Shown here: positions 1 through 7,294 of the stretch, one piece after another
Position numbering within the stretch: the stretch's first letter is position 1
Layout of the letters: every line of letters starts with the position of its first letter
Assembly: GCA_022425585.1 (NCBI GenBank)
Contig: JAKMFF010000044.1
Coordinates: 1-11,583 of the forward strand
From: Candidatus Poseidoniaceae archaeon
GTDB lineage: Archaea; Thermoplasmatota; Poseidoniia; Poseidoniales; Poseidoniaceae
DNA length: 11,583 nucleotides
Reading direction: 5' to 3'
Position numbers and translations under genes: made by a program
Notes under the pieces: generated by a model
The model's input: the letters and a program-made list of their open reading frames with translations, nothing else
Told to the model about the DNA's origin: nothing
Database searches by the model: none

Positions 1-570
1 GTATATCGCAAAGCCAAGTAGCGGGGGAACCAGTGCATACACGATTCCAAGTACCAGTAATTCCAAGGTCGTAGCAGACCATTTGACATCTTTTGCTGCT
101 TGACTTACACAAGCTATAATGGCAACAATTACTGCCACAGTTAACACATTAATGGCTAGCCAAACCATTGCGGTATCTTGGTTAATTAGATAGTAAAATA
201 TCTCGTCTGCTTCACTGCGATGAAATTGACTAATGCCAACGATTGCTAGACCACCATGGGCTAGAGTTTCAACAAAACGTAGTACTCCTTCACCATGTCT
301 AGCATCGCCAGCGCCAAAATGCAACATACTAATGGTTAGAAAAACGATTAAACTTAGTGATGGAGCAATAATCCAAGCACCAACAACCAGTCCGGCCAAT
401 CCAACATAAATAATGACAAATCTAGCCATGGTTGAGAATTTGTCAACTAGACCCAAATGCATGGCAACGGCACCATCTAGTGCTCCATGTGGCAAACCAA
501 TCAATACAATACCGGCTAGACCGATTAAATTCCATACACCTAGGTCTAATAATCCAGATACTAAATCCAT
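1..570 (-). CDS. blh: Brp/Blh-type beta-carotene 15,15'-dioxygenase, partial (C-terminus beyond the left edge)
   Basis: Membrane enzyme that cleaves beta-carotene at the central 15,15' bond to give two retinal molecules, the chromophore of microbial rhodopsins. The minus strand is open for 190 codons from ATG at 570 to the window edge. Visible family motifs are GLPHGALDG (residues 25-33, His28) and MLHFGAGD (82-89, His84). Their spacing matches the first two of the four His ligands that I recall for the marine Blh enzyme (His21, His78); the other two should lie outside the window. Hydrophobic helices alternate with short loops, as expected for a polytopic protein. The ATG shares one base with the crtY stop (TAATG), so translation is probably coupled and blh is the third gene of a crtB-crtY-blh operon. 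Its presence implies a rhodopsin gene elsewhere in the genome. Only the truncation limits confidence. Confidence 0.93.
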   Translation of the reverse strand, partial: MDLVSGLLDLGVWNLIGLAGIVLIGLPHGALDGAVAMHLGLVDKFSTMARFVIIYVGLAGLVVGAWIIAPSLSLIVFLTISMLHFGAGDARHGEGVLRFVETLAHGGLAIVGISQFHRSEADEIFYYLINQDTAMVWLAINVLTVAVIVAIIACVSQAAKDVKWSATTLELLVLGIVYALVPPLLGFAIY

Positions 571-1667
571 TAGGCCACCACCGCAGTGCTAACTTTCTTG
601 CGGGTAAAAGCACGTTTTGTTAGTGCTTTGAGAAACGGTATTTTAGGCATTGAAAAAATAACCTTAAGGCGAATCCACCAACCAGCATCACCGCTTAAAA
701 ATTTGACAAACTGGTCACCAGTAAGTGTTCTGGCCATACTTGAAAACAGGTTTGGGCCGTGCTGTGGCCAGTGCCTAAGAACCGTAAGTAACACCGAATC
801 CATCCAAAGGTCTAGTCGCTTGTGAGGGTTGGAGAAAGTAAGTTCTTTGCCGGCATTAACTCGCTCAATTGCTGAAGTAATTTGACGCTGAATAAACAAA
901 AAAGCATAGCCACTAGCCGGTCTAGTTGCTCCACCATTAGCCCCTAAGCCGGGGATATTAACGTCATGAGGGGCTAATTTACCTAGTGGAATCACGCCAT
1001 TTTCACGGTGAGTAATTTCATATTCTTCAACCTGGTAATGCTGTGCTAAATAATTATCAATAGTTGAGAGGTAAAACTGCTCATCGGCTAAATCAGTTGA
1101 GAAAATAGTTGATTCAACCAAGGCTTCAGTAGTTGAATATGGTAGTAAATAGATAAAATGCATACCCTTTGATTGGTCTACTCTAAAGTCCATCAGTATT
1201 GCAGTATTCGCCTGAAAAACTGGAGTATTAGTTTTGATTTCTAAACCATGGAAATGTTGGAGGATACACTCATCAGGAACTACTGGTGGTCTAGTGTCAA
1301 ATACTGTTGAATTATTCTCCTTCTGCCAGTCTTCTTGATCAATAATCCTAACGCCAGATGATTGTGCTAGACTTTGACAATGAGCAGTCCAATCACTTCG
1401 TTTAATGGCATTGTAGGGCATTGATGTTGAGGACATTATGGTACGTTTCTTTGGAGTAATAACCGCCCATTGGTGCCAAGTGCCCTTAGCTAACTTTACT
1501 GCGTCTTCAAGAGTTTCATCACTCCAAAACCCCCACACATGGTCTTTGGATTTTGGTGCACCATTTGGCCTAATCAATGTCAGGTTGTAATCAGGAAGTT
1601 GCTCAGCCTTGGCGGCTAAAGATAATGCTGCACATCCGTTACCAATTACTGCGATGTCATGAGACAT
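570..1667 (-). CDS. crtY: Lycopene beta-cyclase (CrtY type)
   Basis: Flavoprotein that cyclises both ends of lycopene to form beta-carotene, the Blh substrate. The protein has 365 aa, slightly short of the usual 380-400. It opens with a Rossmann-like beta-alpha-beta (IAVIGNGCAALSLA, residues 5-18). It then shows DHVWGFW (42-48), FDTRPP (123-128, the CrtY counterpart of the VIDGRG-type motif), QHFHGLEI (137-144), MDFRVDQ (159-165), ALVESTIFS (182-190), ENGVIP (222-227) and the C-terminal FAD-region motif GANGGATRPASGYAF (242-256). The second glycine of the N-terminal GxGxxG is occupied by Cys-Ala, as in several CrtY proteins. The ATG at 1667 lies 11 bases inside the end of crtB. A G-rich run ending 7 nt upstream can serve as Shine-Dalgarno. 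Many actinobacteria use the unrelated heterodimeric CrtYc/CrtYd instead, so the single-chain CrtY is a useful taxonomic clue. Confidence 0.95.
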   Translation of the reverse strand: MSHDIAVIGNGCAALSLAAKAEQLPDYNLTLIRPNGAPKSKDHVWGFWSDETLEDAVKLAKGTWHQWAVITPKKRTIMSSTSMPYNAIKRSDWTAHCQSLAQSSGVRIIDQEDWQKENNSTVFDTRPPVVPDECILQHFHGLEIKTNTPVFQANTAILMDFRVDQSKGMHFIYLLPYSTTEALVESTIFSTDLADEQFYLSTIDNYLAQHYQVEEYEITHRENGVIPLGKLAPHDVNIPGLGANGGATRPASGYAFLFIQRQITSAIERVNAGKELTFSNPHKRLDLWMDSVLLTVLRHWPQHGPNLFSSMARTLTGDQFVKFLSGDAGWWIRLKVIFSMPKIPFLKALTKRAFTRKKVSTAVVA

Positions 1668-2574
1668 ACGGTAGCCCCCCCAGAGAATTATGGAGGTTTG
1701 AGTTGTGTTCGTGTTTCTTTCTAACTATGCGCTTGAATAAACCAGCAACGGCTTTTACTGAACAAATTAATTTTCTAGCACGTGAGGTGACTTGTCTGCC
1801 TTGATGCCAAATGTAGCCTTTGCTAGCTAGTTGAACTCCGATTTGTCGGTAAACTTTGGCTGCAATAGAAATCGACATGTGAGCACGCCAGTGTAACTGC
1901 GAGAAACCTTTGGCACCGCTAGCATAAAACTGCTCAGCCATTGATAGTAGGCGCTCAACTGACTGAGTAATGATTTGGCCATGTTGCCCGCCCGGGTTGT
2001 TAGCCGCATCGACAATTTGCTGTGGGCTGATATCACCAGTCCAAGTGGCAGGCAAGTATCTACGGCCCATTTGGGCATCTTCTAGCACATCTCTTGCAAT
2101 ATTGGTCAACTGCATTGCAATACCCAAGTCAATTGCGTGGGCTTTAGCGTCTGGGTCGTGACAATCAAGAACATGGCACATCAGGAGTCCAACAGTTCCA
2201 GCAACTCTGTAGGCGTATCTGAGTAATTCTGCTTCATCAACAAACAGCACTTCTTCTCGTTGGTCGTCAAGTAATCCATCGATTAATGCGATTAGTACCG
2301 GTAAAGGGAATTCTTGATCTTCCATTAACGGGCTAAATGATTTCAATGCTGGGTCGGCATCAGTGTTGCCTTCGATTAATGCAGCTCTGATGTTTACTAG
2401 TCTGGCTGGTCCATTTTCAATGTCACCGTCTGCCATGTCGTCTAATAAGCGGCAAAAGGCGTACAATTTTGCTGCTTCAGAACCCATCTTTTTACCCAAG
2501 AAACGCTTAGCCCAATGGAAGCTCTCGCCATTTACTGCGAGTGATTCATCGGGGGTAAGGTTCTCATTTGACAT
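1657..2574 (-). CDS. crtB: Phytoene synthase
   Basis: Condenses two geranylgeranyl diphosphates head to head into 15-cis-phytoene, the first committed step of the carotenoid pathway. At 305 aa it has the usual length for a bacterial CrtB. The squalene/phytoene synthase fold is shown by two Mg-diphosphate motifs: DDMAD in the YAFCRLLDDMADGD block (D45 and D49) and DVLED in the NIARDVLEDAQMGRRYLP block (D162 and D166). The substrate-lining segment GTVGLLMCHVL (126-136) and the late YRQIG (242-246) are also typical. It is first in the minus-strand operon with crtY and blh and divergent from crtI, with 160 bases between the start codons. The 3' end overlaps crtY by 11 bases and contains a G7 run (1675-1681 on plus coordinates). 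No GGPP synthase (crtE) is seen nearby, so the substrate must come from a gene elsewhere. Confidence 0.96.
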   Translation of the reverse strand: MSNENLTPDESLAVNGESFHWAKRFLGKKMGSEAAKLYAFCRLLDDMADGDIENGPARLVNIRAALIEGNTDADPALKSFSPLMEDQEFPLPVLIALIDGLLDDQREEVLFVDEAELLRYAYRVAGTVGLLMCHVLDCHDPDAKAHAIDLGIAMQLTNIARDVLEDAQMGRRYLPATWTGDISPQQIVDAANNPGGQHGQIITQSVERLLSMAEQFYASGAKGFSQLHWRAHMSISIAAKVYRQIGVQLASKGYIWHQGRQVTSRARKLICSVKAVAGLFKRIVRKKHEHNSNLHNSLGGLPYVS

Positions 2575-2734
2575 CGACTTTCAGCCCAAAAACCGTTTTG
2601 TATACCGGCCTCTAATTGTCATCACGACATTTAGGCGGTTTTAAATGACTGTTTAGTTGAAGGCTTCAAACCCCTATTTCTTGGGGTAATTGGAAAAACG
2701 GCTTTTTATTTACCTCAGTCTAAACCATTGCGTC
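2575..2734. promoter_or_regulatory. Divergent crtB / crtI promoter region
   Basis: The only non-coding stretch in the carotenoid cluster, so it should hold promoters for both arms. For crtI, TTGTCA at 2616-2621 is followed, at about 17-19 bases, by an AT-rich TTTTAAAT (2639-2646), a fair -35/-10 pair. For crtB, TATACA on the minus strand (2599-2604) could be a -10, giving a leader of roughly 18 nt. Two structures are visible: the separated inverted repeat AAAACCG (2589-2595) / CGGTTTT (2636-2642), and a hairpin ACCCC-8 nt-GGGGT (2670-2687) in the presumed crtI leader. Either could bind a regulator; I cannot name one. The elements are seen; their function is inferred. Confidence 0.4.
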
Positions 2735-4246
2735 ATGGCGGCGGAAAAACCAGTTGCAAAATCGGCTGCAGTTATCGGTAGCGGATTTGGTGGCTTAGCA
2801 GCAGCTATCAGACTACAGAGTGCCGGAGTAAACACCGTTTTGTATGAGGCGCGAGACAAACCTGGTGGGCGTGCTTATGTCTATCATGATGATGGCTACA
2901 CCTTCGATGCGGGACCCACAGTAGTTACTGCACCTCATACCTTGGAAGAGTTGTTTGAATTAACCGATAGAAAGTTGGAGGATTACATCGAACTGCTCGA
3001 AGTTGGCCCAATGTATCGGCTAATTTGGAGTGACGGTGACCGGTTTGATTATGTCCGCGATGAAGACAAGATGCTAGAACAAATTAGGCAGCGCAGTGAA
3101 GCAGACGCAAAAGGCTATCAGCGATTCTTTGAGTATTCCAAGAAAGTATTTGACATTGGTTATACCGATCTAGTCGACCGCCCGTTTCTGCGGTTTTCAG
3201 ACATGCTAAAAGTAACGCCAGATTTGATGAAGTTACGCGCCGAGCGCTCAGTTTACAAGACTGTTTCCAAGTATGTCAAAGACGAGCATTTGCGCCAAGC
3301 AATGAGTTTCCATTCACTACTGGTGGGGGGCAATCCGTTTCAAACCTCATCAATTTACACACTGATCCACTTTCTAGAGCGCCAATGGGGAGTTTACTTC
3401 CCACGTGGTGGAACTCACGCCTTGGTGCAAGCCTTGGTCAAATTATTTGAAGAACTGGGCGGCGAGATTCGCCTAGATACTCCGGTAAAACATGCCAAAT
3501 TGTCAAGAGGTTCATCAGGAAATCAACACATTATAACCGACCATAAAGGCGTCAAGCAGACCTATGATGTAGTAGTCTCAAATGCCGATATTCATCATAC
3601 CTACGAGAAAATTTACGCCGACCATCCAGTGGCGCGAAAACGCACTAAGAAGTTAGAAAAAATGGATTGGTCAATGTCACTGTTCGTCCTGCACTTTGGT
3701 ACTGATATTGAATACAAGGATGTTGCACACCACACTATTTTATTTGGTCCACGTTACAAGGAATTGCTCAATGAAATTTTCAAAGGTAAAAATCTACCAG
3801 AAGATTTCAGTCTTTATCTTCACGTCCCCACCGTCACAGACCCACAACTAGCACCAAAAGGTTGCAGTGCAGGTTACGTACTCGCCCCAGTGCCTCATCT
3901 TGGCAGAGCTGATGTTGACTGGGAGACAATCGCAGAAGATTATGCTGATAAAATCATCAAGGCTTTGGAAGTAGAACTTCCTAACTTGAGCAAACACATC
4001 GTAACAAGAAGACACTTTACCCCTAAAATGTTTCAAAGTGAGTTAGCAGCGTTCCAAGGCTCGGCCTTTTCAGTCGCTCCCAAACTTACTCAAAGCGCTT
4101 ATTTCCGCCCACACAACAAAGATGCAAAAATTCCCGGACTGTATTTCGTAGGTGCTGGGACTCATCCAGGTGCCGGCCTTCCCGGCGTCATTAATTCAGC
4201 CAAAGCAACAGTAAGGCTAGTTATGTCAGACATCACTCAGCAGTAA
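2735..4246 (+). CDS. crtI: Phytoene desaturase (CrtI family)
   Basis: FAD-dependent desaturase converting phytoene to lycopene, which feeds CrtY. From the ATG at 2735 the protein has 503 aa. It starts with a classical dinucleotide-binding fold VIGSGFGGLAAAIRL (residues 13-27), followed by the YEARDKPGGR second FAD segment and DAGPTVVT. It ends with the CrtI signature YFVGAGTHPGAGLPGV near the C-terminus. The frame extends upstream to a TTG at 2690. That would add 15 residues ahead of a start that already matches the family, so the ATG is preferred, although neither start has a strong Shine-Dalgarno. The gene is divergent from crtB-crtY-blh, and its last 14 bases overlap the 3' end of the convergent membrane-protein gene. 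No second desaturase is present. CrtI proteins differ in the number of desaturation steps; the downstream cyclase argues for the four-step lycopene-forming type. Confidence 0.95.
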   Translation: MAAEKPVAKSAAVIGSGFGGLAAAIRLQSAGVNTVLYEARDKPGGRAYVYHDDGYTFDAGPTVVTAPHTLEELFELTDRKLEDYIELLEVGPMYRLIWSDGDRFDYVRDEDKMLEQIRQRSEADAKGYQRFFEYSKKVFDIGYTDLVDRPFLRFSDMLKVTPDLMKLRAERSVYKTVSKYVKDEHLRQAMSFHSLLVGGNPFQTSSIYTLIHFLERQWGVYFPRGGTHALVQALVKLFEELGGEIRLDTPVKHAKLSRGSSGNQHIITDHKGVKQTYDVVVSNADIHHTYEKIYADHPVARKRTKKLEKMDWSMSLFVLHFGTDIEYKDVAHHTILFGPRYKELLNEIFKGKNLPEDFSLYLHVPTVTDPQLAPKGCSAGYVLAPVPHLGRADVDWETIAEDYADKIIKALEVELPNLSKHIVTRRHFTPKMFQSELAAFQGSAFSVAPKLTQSAYFRPHNKDAKIPGLYFVGAGTHPGAGLPGVINSAKATVRLVMSDITQQ

Positions 4247-5120
4247 CGTCAACTTCATCGATATGGAATTCGTGGAACCGCAAACTGATTATTAGTACCG
4301 CTGTGCCAAGAATTCCACCGAGGATAAACAGAATCATCGAAGACAAACCGCCGGCACCAATTGCTACTCTCAATACCACCGTAGAGAGGATAAACCCAGT
4401 ATTACTTGCTAAGTTGGTAAAGTCGGTTGAGTACCCATATGAGATCAGCAAAATTAGAATATCAGCCAAGATAAGTACGGTGAAAAAGTCAAGGAAGAAT
4501 ATTAACAGAGTTACTGAACCGTCTCCTTCGCTTACTGAAATAGCCCAGTTGGTAAAGGAAAACGCAGCAATCAGTACATATGTGCCCAGTAAGAATAACG
4601 CTATTTTTTGTTTATTTGAGACGAAGTTGGACAACTCGATGTTCGTTGTATCATGTTTTGCCTCATTTGAACTATTGGCCCGATAAATCAATGAAGTAGT
4701 AAATAATGTTAGGAAAGTAAAACACTCAATAACCACTAATTTTAATTCGCTATCAACAGTCCAATCACCATTAAATTCAATCTCTGACAGTCGTTTGAAG
4801 ATATCGCGTACCACAAGTAAAGTGACGATTTCAAATTGTTTTCCTACTGCTGTGGAGAACGACTCAGGTATTGCTCTGATTAGCTGGTATACTTCATAGG
4901 CTAGCAGAATAGAAAACGGAGTATATAGTGCGTCAAGTGGTGAATCTAGGAGGCTGGCAGAGCCTGCGCTTACGCTGATTATTTCGGTCTGGTAAGCAAT
5001 CCACATCAGTAAGTGGACAACCAAACCAATAATGGCTGAAATCAAACTAATTCGTCGAATATAGGCTTCTGCAGGCCTGCCAAGAAGGCGGTCGTGAACA
5101 GAAACTAAGCCGCTTCCCAT
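4233..5120 (-). CDS. Conserved-looking polytopic membrane protein, function unknown
   Basis: I do not recognise a characterised family. The 295-aa protein has about six or seven hydrophobic segments (near residues 24-44, 64-83, 126-146, 173-193, 202-228 and 243-280, the last long enough for two passes). A polar loop at about 147-170 (SSNEAKHDTTN) and an acidic C-terminus follow the membrane regions. The most patterned part is residues 59-112, with DSPLDALYTPFSILLAYEVYQ, then IPESFSTAVGKQFEIV and RDIFKRLSE. This looks like a conserved core, and I recall similar hypothetical proteins in other aquatic bacteria, without a function. The start at 5120 follows an extended -10 very closely. The gene runs tail to tail into crtI (14-base overlap) and head to head with the photolyase. 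Its position between pigment and photorepair genes is suggestive of a light-related or membrane role, but that is only context. Confidence 0.8.
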   Translation of the reverse strand: MGSGLVSVHDRLLGRPAEAYIRRISLISAIIGLVVHLLMWIAYQTEIISVSAGSASLLDSPLDALYTPFSILLAYEVYQLIRAIPESFSTAVGKQFEIVTLLVVRDIFKRLSEIEFNGDWTVDSELKLVVIECFTFLTLFTTSLIYRANSSNEAKHDTTNIELSNFVSNKQKIALFLLGTYVLIAAFSFTNWAISVSEGDGSVTLLIFFLDFFTVLILADILILLISYGYSTDFTNLASNTGFILSTVVLRVAIGAGGLSSMILFILGGILGTAVLIISLRFHEFHIDEVDVTAE

Positions 5121-5134
5121 GCCCGCAAATTTCC

Positions 5135-5143
5135 CTTATAGCA
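5135..5143 (-). promoter_or_regulatory. Extended -10 element for the membrane-protein gene
   Basis: On the minus strand the sequence reads TGCTATAAG: a TG dinucleotide one base before the hexamer TATAAG, i.e. an extended -10. There is no convincing -35 at the usual distance, which is common for extended -10 promoters. Transcription would begin about 8 nt before the ATG at 5120, giving an almost leaderless mRNA. That fits the absence of a good Shine-Dalgarno. Confidence 0.45.
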
Positions 5144-5178
5144 TAAATACTTGCGTTGTATTCCGTAATATGGGATTA

Positions 5179-5210
5179 TTGACAAAAACAGCGGTATATA
5201 TTGGATAGGT
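5179..5210 (+). promoter_or_regulatory. Candidate photolyase-operon promoter
   Basis: A consensus -35 TTGACA lies at 5179-5184. At 17 bases the hexamer is TGGATA (5202-5207), a moderate -10; a better TATATT (5197-5202) sits too close. The start codon is at 5225, so the leader would be about ten bases, again nearly leaderless. The -35 is clear and the -10 assignment is uncertain. I saw no actinobacterial LexA box or PafBC-type RecA-NDp motif here. Confidence 0.45.
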
Positions 5211-5224
5211 AATTTCGCAGAGTT

Positions 5225-7207
5225 ATGCTGAGTGATTTACCAAACCACTTGGAAGACCGTTCAATATTGGTCAACACTGTTGCCGATATTACGGGCAATG
5301 GTCCAGTAATTGTTTGGTTGAAATCAGCTCTTCGAGTCCATGAAAACCCAGCGATAGATGTTGGTCGGTTAATTGCCCAACAAAACAACGTACCTCTACT
5401 CATCTATCAAGCAATAGATGAAAGGTACCCATGGGCTTCACTTAGGCATCACAATATGTTACTCGATGGAGCGGTTGATTTACACCAAGGATGTCAAGCA
5501 ATGGGCCTGCGATATGTCTTGCATTTGGCTCGTAGTGGTCATCGCCAACCGATACTCAAGGAATTGAGTCAATCAGCTAGTTGCATTGTTACCGATATGT
5601 TTCCTTTGCCACCATGGAGTCATTGGGTGGCTAATGTCGGCAAAGACGCCAAATGTCCAGTTGTCGAAGTTGACTGTCATTGTGTAATACCGATGCCATT
5701 ATTTGGCAAATCCGTCGACAGGCCGTTCAAGTTCCGTGACGCTACTAAACGAATGCGCAAGAAAATGGTCCAGCAAAGTTGGCCAAAAGTTACTGTGGAA
5801 AACCAAAGTTATAATGGCAAATTACCGTTCACCCCAATTGATATTGAAGGGGATATTTTAGTTAACAAAAATCGGATAAAATTACTTCAAGAATGTAACA
5901 TTGACCCTACTGTGCTACCGGTCTGGTCGCAGCGGGGTGGAGAAAAAATAGCGTTGAATAAATGGCAAAAATTCCTTGATAACAATCTAAGCGGTTATGC
6001 TCGAAGGAGAAATAATGCTGCGGATCCAGAAGGTGTTTCACGGCTGTCCGCAGCCTTTCATTACGGGTTTTTATCACCAATGAAGGTGGCTCGAGAGGCC
6101 GCAGCTATTGGCACTAAATCTGCAGATAAATATCTTGACGAACTACTGATTTTCCGGGAACATGCTTGGCATCATGTGGCTAGTAAATCCAATTCATATA
6201 GTTCTGCCAATCTGCCACATTGGGCACTGGAATCATGGAATAATACTGCGCAAGACCCTAGACCAGTAATTGTTTCAAGCCATGAACTAGAGTATGCCCG
6301 CTCACCCAATTTATTGTGGAATTTATGCCAAAAATCATTGTTACGGCATGGTGAGCTGCACAATAATTTGCGGATGACTTGGGGCAAATCATTCCCTAGA
6401 TGGACTAAATCACTTGATGACTCGCTAGCAAAGAGCCAAAAGTACAATGACAAATATGCTCTAGATGGCCGGGATCCATCCTCAATAGCTGGTGTTCAAT
6501 GGTGCCACGGTCTGTTTGACCGACCGTTCTTTCCTTCGATGCAGGTGATGGGAGTGGTTCGTAAAAGAGAACTTGAAACTCATAACTCTAGACTTGATAC
6601 TGAAGCATATGCAACACAAATAAATCGGTCACCAAATTCACAACAGGGAGTTTTTCTAGTCGCTTGTCATACTCTAATAGATTGCTATGTCGCCAGAGTT
6701 TTGTCAGATAATGGATATTCAGTACATCTTTTACCACCGCCTAACGGCCTTTCTGTGGAAATGACAAAACTCACCCCTGAAATACTAACTTGCTTACCAT
6801 TCTATATTGGAGAACGACTGCAATCTATTTCAGAAAAATTGCATACCTTCGATGATACAGAACTTGGCAAGAATTTAGTCAGAGGAATCTCAATAGTAAA
6901 CGAATCTCAAATTCTGGTTAAAGACATTAATGGTGAAAGTAAAGTTTACCTGAACATTGATGATTCTCCACAACCAATTATTGGGATTTGGGCGGCTAAT
7001 AAGGGTCATTTTTCGGACCAATTAAATGGCTTACAGGGCGCCATTCAAGAGTTATTGGTGGAACCATCTACTGACCAAATAGGTGATGGCGCCGAGGATT
7101 TTTCAACATCTTTTCAATCGGCATTATGGCAAATTGCAGCCGTTATTTGGCAACATAATAGTTCACCCCAAAATGAGCAATATGCGATACAATCGAAACT
7201 TTTTTGA
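5225..7207 (+). CDS. phr: Class II-type CPD photolyase with a degenerate flavoprotein-like C-terminal extension
   Basis: Light-driven flavoenzyme expected to split UV-induced cyclobutane pyrimidine dimers. An N-terminal alpha/beta antenna domain (VIVWLKSALRVHENPAI, residues 28-44; YPWASLRHHNMLLDG, 68-82) is followed by the FAD/catalytic domain (about 250-465). LLWNLCQKSLLRHGELHNN, MTWGKSFPRWT (384-394), YNDKYALDGRDPSS (407-420) and GVQWCHGLFDRPF (423-435) align by eye with class II enzymes. Trp365, Trp386 and Trp393 have the same 21- and 7-residue spacing as the electron-transfer tryptophans I recall for Methanosarcina mazei class II photolyase (360, 381, 388). Class II enzymes normally end near residue 460; here about 195 residues follow. 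Part of the extension (475-612) resembles a renalase-like Rossmann flavoprotein that has lost its glycines, described under findings. The gene leads a plus-strand run with the small protein and PolB. Photolyase activity is likely; a cryptochrome-like sensory role is possible. Confidence 0.88.
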   Translation: MLSDLPNHLEDRSILVNTVADITGNGPVIVWLKSALRVHENPAIDVGRLIAQQNNVPLLIYQAIDERYPWASLRHHNMLLDGAVDLHQGCQAMGLRYVLHLARSGHRQPILKELSQSASCIVTDMFPLPPWSHWVANVGKDAKCPVVEVDCHCVIPMPLFGKSVDRPFKFRDATKRMRKKMVQQSWPKVTVENQSYNGKLPFTPIDIEGDILVNKNRIKLLQECNIDPTVLPVWSQRGGEKIALNKWQKFLDNNLSGYARRRNNAADPEGVSRLSAAFHYGFLSPMKVAREAAAIGTKSADKYLDELLIFREHAWHHVASKSNSYSSANLPHWALESWNNTAQDPRPVIVSSHELEYARSPNLLWNLCQKSLLRHGELHNNLRMTWGKSFPRWTKSLDDSLAKSQKYNDKYALDGRDPSSIAGVQWCHGLFDRPFFPSMQVMGVVRKRELETHNSRLDTEAYATQINRSPNSQQGVFLVACHTLIDCYVARVLSDNGYSVHLLPPPNGLSVEMTKLTPEILTCLPFYIGERLQSISEKLHTFDDTELGKNLVRGISIVNESQILVKDINGESKVYLNIDDSPQPIIGIWAANKGHFSDQLNGLQGAIQELLVEPSTDQIGDGAEDFSTSFQSALWQIAAVIWQHNSSPQNEQYAIQSKLF

Positions 7208-7294
7208 TTGGTTCACAGTTTCATTTTTAGTTTAACTAATTCATGCTACAGGGTCTTGGAAAAGATGGTGTTCCGGCTCGGTCAATTTCGGTTA

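Noticed and set aside
586..825. Plus-strand open frame antisense to crtY; similar frames at 1577-1804, 1970-2161, 2363-2644, 4303-4686 and minus frames inside crtI, photolyase and polB
   Set aside because: They lie wholly or largely within well-supported genes, have no recognisable motifs, and their translations look like antisense shadows.
2690..2734. TTG start extending CrtI by 15 residues
   Set aside because: The added segment (LFIYLSLNHC) has no counterpart in the family, and the ATG at 2735 places the FAD motif at the normal distance.
5121..5224. SOS control (LexA box GAAC-N4-GTTC, or RecA-NDp TTGTC-type motif) for the repair genes
   Set aside because: Reading this gap, 7208-7294 and 10714-10834 gave half-sites only, no full match.
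7165..7193. Internal promoter before the small gene (TACAAT at 7188-7193)
   Set aside because: The -10 is good but the sequence 17 bases upstream (ACCCCA) is not a -35, and it lies inside the photolyase coding region; too weak to call.
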